Source: Marinomonas phaeophyticola (lineage in GTDB: Bacteria > Pseudomonadota > Gammaproteobacteria > Pseudomonadales > Marinomonadaceae). Taken from it: a stretch of DNA of 64,000 nucleotides. The number at the start of each line of letters is the position of its first letter. The first letter of the stretch is position 1. The stretch is from contig NZ_JAPUBN010000010.1 of assembly GCF_026966905.1 (NCBI RefSeq), positions 124,001 through 188,000 on the forward strand, given 5' to 3'. Shown here piece after piece: positions 57,592 to 64,000 of the stretch. Both the position numbers and the translations under genes were made by a program. Under the pieces are notes generated by a model, which saw only the letters and a program-made list of their open reading frames with translations, did not search any database and was not told the origin of the DNA.

Positions 57592-58416
57592 ATGAGTTCT
57601 AGCTCTACAAAAATATATTTGTTAGGTCTTCCTCAAGATAATAATTCTAGTTATCTAAGTGGCCCAGCAATGGCTCCTGCTCGAATTAGAGAAGCCTTCC
57701 ATTCTTCATCGGCAAATATGTTTACAGAGACAGGTGTTGATTTAAATGATAGTGATATATGGTGTGATGCCGGTGATGTAGAGTTAAATGGTTTAAAAGG
57801 CTCTATAGCTTATGACACAATTAAGCAAAGCGTTAAGGACATCATTGATGATAGTCAAAATAAAGTATTAAGTTTAGGGGGAGATCATTCTGTAGCGTTT
57901 CCTGCTATAGCAGCACATCTTGAAAAGTATCCGAATTTAAGTATTTTACACTTCGATGCCCATCCAGATTTATATGACAATATGCAAGATAATCTGTTTA
58001 GTCATGCTTCCCCTTTTGCTCGTTTGATGGAAACAGGAAAAGTAAACCGCTTAGTACAAGTGGGTATAAGAACTCTAACGAAGCATCAAAGAGAGCAGGC
58101 GGCACGTTTTAATGTAGAAATTCATGAAATGCGAGACTTAAATGGTGTTGGAAATCTTTGTTTTGATGGCCCTGTTTACCTCTCTTTTGATTTGGATGCT
58201 TTAGACCCTGCGTTTGCCCCTGGTGTTTCTCATTATGAACCCGGTGGCTTAAGTGTTCGAGACGCTTTAAACATCATCCATAACTTTAAAGGCACGCTTG
58301 TTGGAGCAGATTTAGTTGAACTAAACCCATTACGTGATCCTTCAGATATAACTGCTATGGTGGCGGCTAAAATCAGCAAAGAGTTAATTGGGCGACTCCT
58401 AATGGATAACGCATAA
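57592..58416 (+). CDS. Arginase/agmatinase-family ureohydrolase
   Basis: A 274-residue enzyme. Metal-binding signatures are complete: GGDHS near residue 94, FDAHPD near 121, SFDLDALDPAFAPGVSHYEPGG near 200 and DLVELNP near 243. It hydrolyses a guanidino substrate to urea; sequence does not decide between agmatine, arginine or guanidinobutyrate. Divergent from an Lrp-type regulator. No partner catabolic genes are adjacent. Confidence 0.9.
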   Translation: MSSSSTKIYLLGLPQDNNSSYLSGPAMAPARIREAFHSSSANMFTETGVDLNDSDIWCDAGDVELNGLKGSIAYDTIKQSVKDIIDDSQNKVLSLGGDHSVAFPAIAAHLEKYPNLSILHFDAHPDLYDNMQDNLFSHASPFARLMETGKVNRLVQVGIRTLTKHQREQAARFNVEIHEMRDLNGVGNLCFDGPVYLSFDLDALDPAFAPGVSHYEPGGLSVRDALNIIHNFKGTLVGADLVELNPLRDPSDITAMVAAKISKELIGRLLMDNA

Positions 58417-58468
58417 ATATACTTAGCTTAATAGTTAGGCTGAATATATCTGTCACTAACTTAACAAT

Positions 58469-58496
58469 AATACCTTTGGTGATTATCAAAGGTATT
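58469..58496. other. Stem-loop between arginase-family and MCP genes
   Basis: Ten-base perfect arms AATACCTTTG / CAAAGGTATT around an eight-base loop, between two convergent genes. No T-run on either strand, so it may be a weak terminator or transcript stabiliser. Confidence 0.6.
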
Positions 58497-58531
58497 AAGT
58501 GCGTATTAAATAATGCTGTTGTAGATATCGG

Positions 58532-59848
58532 TTAAAGTGAGTTTCCAAATTTACTTACTGCCTCAACGACTTCACTCGATCCGACTTTGATTTCAGACAT
58601 CACTTTTCCAGATTCAGTAGAGAGCTCTAAGCCTTCATTAGTAATAACCATGCCCGCTTGAATTAAGTTCACAGCATTCTGAGTAAGCGATTTATTTTCT
58701 GTTACAACAGCAATTATTTCTTCTGTAGAGGAGGTTGTGCGTGATGCTAAGTTTCTTACTTCATCCGCCACTACAGCAAACCCACGCCCTTGCTCTCCGG
58801 CACGTGCGGCTTCAATGGCTGCATTCAAGGCGAGTAAGTTCGTCTGATCGGCAATGCCACTTATGTTTGAAACTAGGTCGCTAATTTTGTCAGACTGCTC
58901 GTTTAGGCGTGCTATGCCATCGCTAGCGGCTTCCATTTGTTCAGTAAGTTCTTTCATTTTCGTAATGGTTTTATCGATTACGGAGCTTCCAGCAATGGCA
59001 TTTTGGACCGTGTTTTTAGAAATGTCATTGGCTATCTGAGATGCTTCATTGATAGCAATTTCACGATTCACTAAATCGGTGATCACTGTGGCAAACTTAA
59101 TTACTTTATACAGACGTCCATTCTGGTCATGTATTGGGTTATAAGATGCCTCTAACCAGACGCTATTACCTGAAGCGCTTATTCTTTCAAACCTAGAAGA
59201 AACGAATTTTCCAGATTGAAGGTCCTTCCAAAATGATTGATATTCTGGAGATTTGGCTTCTTCTTGAGTGCAGAACATTCTATGGTGTTTTCCAACGATA
59301 TCCTTTAGAGGATATCCCATAGATCTGATGAAGTTATCATTCGCCGTAATGATTGTCCCATCAAGGTTGAACTCTATTGTGGCTGTAGATCGGTTTAGGG
59401 CAGTAACTAGATCTTTCATTTCGTACGACTGAGATATCGTCTTTGTAAGCTCAGCTGAATACACTTTAAACTGAAATTCGCTTGAATTAGGTTTTGCAAT
59501 TGGCTGCACAATGGACCTAAGCCAAATTCTATTTCCATTCTTAGAATCGATCTTAAGCGCACCATGCCAGTGTTTTTTTCTTGAAACAGCACCAGTTACG
59601 CCCTCAACATTTTTCTTATTGTCTTTTGATGCTGGTAACATGTCTGATAATGATAGGCCTTTAAGTTCTTCAAGAGTGTATTCTGTCGATTTTAAGAAGA
59701 GACTATTAGCATTTGTTATTGCCCCGTTCTGATCTAATGAAAAATAGAGCATATTTGATTGCAAATTTTCTTCTACTGATTGAGACTCAGCCAATCTTTG
59801 CTCTAGCTCAATAATACGAGCCTGTAATTTTTTTTTGCCAAAAAACAT
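58532..59848 (-). CDS. Soluble methyl-accepting chemotaxis protein with two PAS domains
   Basis: A 438-residue cytoplasmic chemoreceptor: short coiled start, PAS domain 1 (about 30-150; [21 protein letters not shown]), PAS domain 2 (about 150-265; [22 protein letters not shown]), and MCP signalling domain (about 270-438) with the conserved tip [32 protein letters not shown]. No membrane segment, so an internal redox or ligand signal is likely. It binds CheW/CheA by family rule. Confidence 0.9.
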   Translation of the reverse strand: MFFGKKKLQARIIELEQRLAESQSVEENLQSNMLYFSLDQNGAITNANSLFLKSTEYTLEELKGLSLSDMLPASKDNKKNVEGVTGAVSRKKHWHGALKIDSKNGNRIWLRSIVQPIAKPNSSEFQFKVYSAELTKTISQSYEMKDLVTALNRSTATIEFNLDGTIITANDNFIRSMGYPLKDIVGKHHRMFCTQEEAKSPEYQSFWKDLQSGKFVSSRFERISASGNSVWLEASYNPIHDQNGRLYKVIKFATVITDLVNREIAINEASQIANDISKNTVQNAIAGSSVIDKTITKMKELTEQMEAASDGIARLNEQSDKISDLVSNISGIADQTNLLALNAAIEAARAGEQGRGFAVVADEVRNLASRTTSSTEEIIAVVTENKSLTQNAVNLIQAGMVITNEGLELSTESGKVMSEIKVGSSEVVEAVSKFGNSL

Positions 59849-60271
59849 GTGTTAACCTTATATGGAAGCTAGAAAAATGGGTTGTTCGATACTTTAATCT
59901 AATTGGTTGTATTAGAAAATGAAAATTACAGTGAATGTTTAAGTGTTTTATGGGGATATACTTTCATTACGGAACAATACTTTAGAATGCTTACTTCAAA
60001 TTAGCTCTTTAGGGCGCAGTACTTCATTAGGACGTCGCTCGACCGATACAATTAACATGTGACTTAGGTTAATTTGAAATAGTGTGGTTTTGCATTAAAT
60101 AGATAGGTTGAGAAGTAGAAGATCAATAAAACATCAATAAAATGATGGACGTTTTATATTATCTTTGTATTGCCTGCCTCTGTCTCGTATCATCTTAAAT
60201 AATAAATACAGACTTCCCATTTTATTCCATACGACCTAGACTAAATTCAATTGCCAAAGAGGATTACAGGT
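59849..60271. other. Intergenic region, promoters only expected
   Basis: A 423-bp AT-rich gap between the divergent MCP and CBS genes. No stem-loop, small gene or clear promoter boxes were recognised; the last 16 bases carry the AAAGAGGA ribosome-binding site of the CBS gene. Confidence 0.35.
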
Positions 60272-60694
60272 GTGAAAAAAGTTGCCGATTTAATGATAAA
60301 AAACGTGACAACGCTAAAAGAAGATGATTCTTTAGCTGCAGCGAAAGCATTAATGCATGAAAAAAATATTAGAAATATCCCTATCGTCAACGATAATGGG
60401 GAATGCGTGGGAATGCTGACACAAAGGGAATATTTGCGTCACGCATTTTATCTAGTGAGCCAATTTGGCACACAGAATATCAGCATAAAAGAAGAGCAAA
60501 CGCCTATTTCTAAAGCAATGAACAAAGATATACTCACCATCGCACCCAGCATAGATTTAAGTACAGCGGCTGAATTTTTTATCGAAAATAAATACGGTTG
60601 TCTGCCCGTTGTTGAGAACGACAAACTTATAGGTATACTCACACCAGTAGATTTTGTAAAGTTTGCTCACAAAATGCTAATTGAAACAGATTAA
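60272..60694 (+). CDS. CBS-pair domain protein
   Basis: A 140-residue protein starting at GTG 60272, chosen because AAAGAGGA lies eight bases upstream; a TTG at 60251 is also in frame. Two CBS motifs (about 4-60: VADLMIKNVTTLKEDDSLAAAKALM; about 75-135: ISKAMNKDILTIAPSIDLSTAAEFF) form one Bateman module with an adenosyl-ligand site. No fused enzyme, so a stand-alone ligand-sensing partner. Converges with the MYG1-like gene. Confidence 0.85.
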   Translation: MKKVADLMIKNVTTLKEDDSLAAAKALMHEKNIRNIPIVNDNGECVGMLTQREYLRHAFYLVSQFGTQNISIKEEQTPISKAMNKDILTIAPSIDLSTAAEFFIENKYGCLPVVENDKLIGILTPVDFVKFAHKMLIETD

Positions 60695-60718
60695 GTACCA
60701 AATAAAACCTATCACTGG

Positions 60719-60756
60719 AATAAGAGGCTGGCGACAGAGCCTCTTATTCTATTTTA
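60719..60756. terminator. Bidirectional terminator between CBS and MYG1-like genes
   Basis: Eleven-base arms AATAAGAGGCT / AGCCTCTTATT around an eight-base loop, then TTCTATTTT on the plus strand. Shared by two convergent genes. Confidence 0.85.
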
Positions 60757-60760
60757 ATTT

Positions 60761-61636
60761 TTAATAATCCAACGCCATTTTTGCCATTTTCATTGTATTT
60801 TCAAACGAGGCACAGCCTGCGATAAATAAACCGTTATGACAGAACATGGCATCCTCTAAACCGGTTACGTCTTGTAATTCTTTTGCAGACAGTCCTGCCC
60901 AAGATTCGGGAAGTTTTTTACGGTCTTCAAACGAGCCTAATTCGACTGGCACGGTTTGTATGCGCCACTCTCCTGTTTGGGATGGATAAATCATAAACAA
61001 GGCGTCTTGCGAGAACTTAAGCACCGTGGTCTTCCATGGCGTGTATTGTTCTAACACAATTACTCTTGGATCTGCCGCTTTTTCGATGGCCGTGGCGACG
61101 ATGGTTTTTGCGTTTACGCCACCACTTGCTGCCGCAATGAATCGAGTTAATATGCGTGATGCGAAGATCACGGCTTCATCAAAACAGGCGTTTAGATCGT
61201 CTTTTTCTTGCCATGTAGGATTAAACATTGAGATGGTTTGACTCAGGCTAATTCCTGTTGCCACACCTTCTACATGTCCACAATCTATTGCGTCGATGGC
61301 GGAGACTAAATTTTTATCCAATGAGTGGGCGACTTCTTGGTTGCCTGCGCATATTTCTAGACCGTATTTTTTCCACATGAGCCCAAAAGATGAAAATGGG
61401 ATGCCGTTCTCACGTGCGCCTGCTCCTCCTTTTTGGTGATGATCAAAGCGGTTTTTTTCGGCGTCGTATATTCCACCGACATCTAGCACAATATCGGCTT
61501 TGGCTATGACGTCTAAGTCACGTGTGCGTATTAATTCTACAGAGGGAAAAATATGTTTAAGTGCGGCGACAGCAAAGACGTCATCTGCATGAAAGTTGCC
61601 ATTGTGCGTTGCGATTACTTGAACTTGTTTGGTCAT
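60761..61636 (-). CDS. MYG1-family metal-dependent hydrolase
   Basis: A 291-residue DHH-type protein. N-terminal THNGNFHADDVFAVAAL (about 10-26), LDVGG (51-55) and RFDHHQKGG (62-70) supply metal ligands; the C-terminal GLSAKELQDVTGLEDAMFCHNGLFIAG (about 247-272) is typical of the MYG1/GAMM1 family. Eukaryotic MYG1 is a 3'-5' RNA exonuclease; the bacterial role is not settled. Converges with the CBS gene. Confidence 0.88.
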   Translation of the reverse strand: MTKQVQVIATHNGNFHADDVFAVAALKHIFPSVELIRTRDLDVIAKADIVLDVGGIYDAEKNRFDHHQKGGAGARENGIPFSSFGLMWKKYGLEICAGNQEVAHSLDKNLVSAIDAIDCGHVEGVATGISLSQTISMFNPTWQEKDDLNACFDEAVIFASRILTRFIAAASGGVNAKTIVATAIEKAADPRVIVLEQYTPWKTTVLKFSQDALFMIYPSQTGEWRIQTVPVELGSFEDRKKLPESWAGLSAKELQDVTGLEDAMFCHNGLFIAGCASFENTMKMAKMALDY

Positions 61637-61920
61637 TCTAAAGTCTCTTTTATGAATATCATTTCACTTAACAGCACTCAGGTACTAAAAAACAGAATTT
61701 TACGGGGTTTTAATCTTGGGTGACACCGTTCATTTGAGAAAATCTAAGATAGGTCTCGTTAAGAGGGATATTTTTGGCTAATGGTATTGAAGTACGGGAC
61801 AGTGACTTAATGAGTAGTCCTTCATCCTATTTAGTTTCATTTTATCCGCTAATTAAGGTGTTATTGCTATTTAGATTATCTCTATATCGGAATAGACTGA
61901 GCACATAACAAGCATGTTAA

Positions 61921-62727
61921 TTATAAGCCGCTAACGTTTAGCATTGAAAGCGCCTCATCTTTTGATAGATAGCGTTCCATGATTGTTTGTAGACGGCCAT
62001 TTAATCGAAGCGTCTCAATAACTCGTAACCAATTTGCTGTTTGTGCACTTGAAAATCTATGTTTAGCTAACATTAATGAAACGGTAGTCGGAGTCCCAGG
62101 AGAGATGTCTGCTATCCTTAAAGGTAACGGCTCTTCTCCTTTTGCAAAGAATAGGCGGTATACTAGCGGTACGCTCAATGTGGCATCGACTTCTCCATTT
62201 AATAGTGCGACGACGGTTTTTCCGTAATCAGGATAGCCTCGTACCATCCCCAATGATTCCATTTCTGATAGGTGGTAATTGAAATAGGTTCCATACCCAC
62301 TTCCTGTTGCTCGAGCAATACTGACCCCTTCGAGTTTTTTGAATTGTTCTAAACTTGATATAACAGGCAGTCTATTTTCATTGGTCAATAATAAAATTCT
62401 GACCTCATAGTAAGGGATAAACCAAGCAAATGATTCTCGATGCGGCTCTCGAGTTGTGCTAGGAACTAAGTCTATTTTTCCTTGCTCCACTAAATGGAAA
62501 GCATTTTCTCGTGAGATGAGCTTTAGATGGAACTCACAGAGAGTAATTTCTCCTAACAGTTGAATCAGATCAGCGTCTATACCTTTCCCGTCATGATACA
62601 TGACACCTGAATCCGTGACCCCAACAGTAATTATTTTGCCATTGCATCCAAATTGATCTGAATTAGTAGCGGAAGCGTCCGTAATGCATACCAAGAATAA
62701 TACACAGGTTAGAAGGAGTGACCGCAT
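61921..62727 (-). CDS. Periplasmic amino-acid-type solute-binding protein
   Basis: A 268-residue exported protein with a signal peptide (cleavage near SATNS). PBP3-type binding fold: ITVGVTDSGVMYHDGKGIDADLIQLLGE, VEQGKIDLVPSTTREPHRESF, ATGSGYGTYFNYHL, VVALLNGEVDATLSV. No permease is adjacent. It is divergent from the Cache-type receptor gene at 62895, so it may act in sensing or belong to an orphan system. Confidence 0.82.
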   Translation of the reverse strand: MRSLLLTCVLFLVCITDASATNSDQFGCNGKIITVGVTDSGVMYHDGKGIDADLIQLLGEITLCEFHLKLISRENAFHLVEQGKIDLVPSTTREPHRESFAWFIPYYEVRILLLTNENRLPVISSLEQFKKLEGVSIARATGSGYGTYFNYHLSEMESLGMVRGYPDYGKTVVALLNGEVDATLSVPLVYRLFFAKGEEPLPLRIADISPGTPTTVSLMLAKHRFSSAQTANWLRVIETLRLNGRLQTIMERYLSKDEALSMLNVSGL

Positions 62728-62894
62728 AGAAAAGCCCTTACAGCTATCAGCTAGAAAGAATAATAATCCAGATTTTGTAAAAAATAGTCAAATAATATTG
62801 GTTTTTTGTGCATACTAAGATAAGAAATAGAAATGCAGTCAATCAGAAAAAATTCACTATTTAGGTAATTAAAATAAAAGGACTTTTTGTTCCC

Positions 62895-64000
62895 ATGTCA
62901 AACCGTAAGCCGACAAAGTTGCTTGTTTCTATTCAGACGTTACTTATTGCCGCCAGTGTTACTCTAGCTCTGGCTATTGGAGGTACGATACTTTCTCTTG
63001 GGTATAAGGGCGTGAATGATGCTCTGACAGCCGCACTGGAAGAGCAATTTGAGACGATTGGCATGATGGTTCGTGAGCGAGCTCGAAGATTAATTGACCC
63101 CGTCCAATCGCAACTGGGTATCCTAGTTCATGATCAAATTACGATTGCGTCGGATTTAAGTACTCGTTTATCTAGGTTACCTGTATTAGCAGACGCACTT
63201 AAAAGCAACCCTACCATTAGAAACATTTATGTTGGCTATACAAATGGAGAGTTCTTTCTTATCAGGAAAATAGATAATGACGAGCTTCGGTCGTTATTTC
63301 AACTGAAACATAGCACGACGTACCTTGTTCAAACGATTACTCTAGGTGTGGATAGTAAGAGGATAGGAGAATACAGGCTGTATGATTCAAATCTTCGATT
63401 ACAAGAGGTTCAGTTAAAATCAGACTATGCTTTTGATCCTCGTGAGCGGTCTTGGTTTCAGGCTAGCGAGAGTAGTCTAGAGTCGACTATGAGCCCACCG
63501 TACGCATTTTTTACTACTGGAGAAATTGGCGTTACGATTTCACAACGTTCAGTGAGTGCTTCCTCCATTGTAGGCTTTGATACCACGGTAGGTCAGTTAA
63601 CATCCGAAGTACAAAACTTTAGATTGACACCAGATTCTGAAATTGCGATTACAGAAGGCGATGGTACTTTGATCGCGTATCCAGATCTTTCTCAAGTCGT
63701 TAAGCAGGCTCAAACCGGAAAAGTAGTTCGCCAGAATATTTCGAACTTAGAGTCGCCTATTTTAAATAAAGTAGCTCAGGAAATAGGGCTTTCTGGACCC
63801 TACAAACACGGTGTGGTTGAGTTGATGGGGAGGGAGTGGATTGTTTCCAGCAGGCCTTTAGATTTTGGGATGGAAACAGACGTTCGTTTATTGCTTGCGG
63901 TACCCGCGGATAATTTGTTTGCTACCACGAGAAAGGTCATTCGAGATCAAAGCATTGTAATTATCGTTATTCTGCTTCTCTCTATCCCATTTGGCATTCT
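62895..64000 (+). CDS. Cache-domain transmembrane sensor, partial at right edge
   Basis: Starts at ATG 62895 and runs off the window after 368 codons. Residues about 12-35 form a first membrane helix (LLIAASVTLALAIGGTILSLGY); the following long extracytoplasmic region is double-Cache like (NIYVGYTNGEFFLIRKI, RERSWFQASESS, AIAYPD-type strand); a second helix begins at VIIVILLLSIPFGI (about 356). Such sensors end in chemotaxis, GGDEF, HD-GYP or kinase outputs; the output domain here lies outside the window, so the class is open. Confidence 0.8.
   Translation, partial: MSNRKPTKLLVSIQTLLIAASVTLALAIGGTILSLGYKGVNDALTAALEEQFETIGMMVRERARRLIDPVQSQLGILVHDQITIASDLSTRLSRLPVLADALKSNPTIRNIYVGYTNGEFFLIRKIDNDELRSLFQLKHSTTYLVQTITLGVDSKRIGEYRLYDSNLRLQEVQLKSDYAFDPRERSWFQASESSLESTMSPPYAFFTTGEIGVTISQRSVSASSIVGFDTTVGQLTSEVQNFRLTPDSEIAITEGDGTLIAYPDLSQVVKQAQTGKVVRQNISNLESPILNKVAQEIGLSGPYKHGVVELMGREWIVSSRPLDFGMETDVRLLLAVPADNLFATTRKVIRDQSIVIIVILLLSIPFGI

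Overview
The window looks like chromosomal DNA from a low-to-mid GC, motile, heterotrophic marine gammaproteobacterium. The gene set (initiator tRNA array, TTT and TRAP carboxylate transporters, GlgB/GlgX with a GH15-like enzyme, many c-di-GMP and two-component proteins) resembles Marinomonas/Oceanospirillales; that assignment is inference from protein resemblance. There is no integrase, transposase, phage gene or CRISPR array.

Layout. 1-1600: start of a SrkA-type kinase and a REC-TPR response regulator. 1.7-9.1 kb: glycogen operon (GH15/phosphorylase-kinase-like protein, glgB, glgX). 9.5-15.7 kb: a YqaA-like membrane protein, a SPOR lipoprotein and, convergent to it, a non-canonical chaperone-usher operon: two DUF4402-type pilins, a PapD-like chaperone and an usher ending in a SPOR-like domain. 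Nine copies of a 7-bp repeat sit between the minor pilin and chaperone genes. 16-25 kb: AGCS symporter, DMT permease (frameshifted), histidine kinase plus REC-GGDEF-EAL, DUF3010, and an alanine-glyoxylate-type aminotransferase.

24.7-35.7 kb: a tctCBA tripartite carboxylate transporter with its tctDE two-component system and an extra periplasmic binding protein, then a periplasmic molybdopterin-domain-like protein, a hybrid kinase and a REC-HD-GYP regulator. 36-40.5 kb: divergent RimK-family ATP-grasp and GNAT-C39 genes, a 54-residue membrane protein, DUF2750 and an M48 lipoprotein. 40.6-44.3 kb: LysR regulator divergent from a 3-oxoacid CoA-transferase/thiolase operon. 44.4-50.6 kb: lipoprotein, MsrB, TAXI-TRAP transporter, BenE-like permease and an XRE-cupin regulator. 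50.7-56.3 kb: a large CHASE hybrid kinase, MsrA and a GT-B-like protein. 56.4-56.9 kb: four identical initiator tRNA genes. 57-64 kb: Lrp regulator divergent from an arginase-family enzyme, a soluble twin-PAS chemotaxis protein, a CBS protein, a MYG1-like hydrolase, a periplasmic binding protein and the start of a Cache-type receptor.

A striking window-wide feature is that six genes carry eight single-frame breaks, all at or next to short homopolymers (G5, G6/C6, A7, A8). Repairing each run by one base restores a full-length, family-typical protein. This could be read error, mutational decay or tract-length switching; those genes are listed as frameshifted. The most biologically interesting locus is the SPOR-tailed usher operon with its heptanucleotide repeat; second is the RimK / GNAT-C39 pair, whose arrangement suggests an uncharacterised peptide-modification system.
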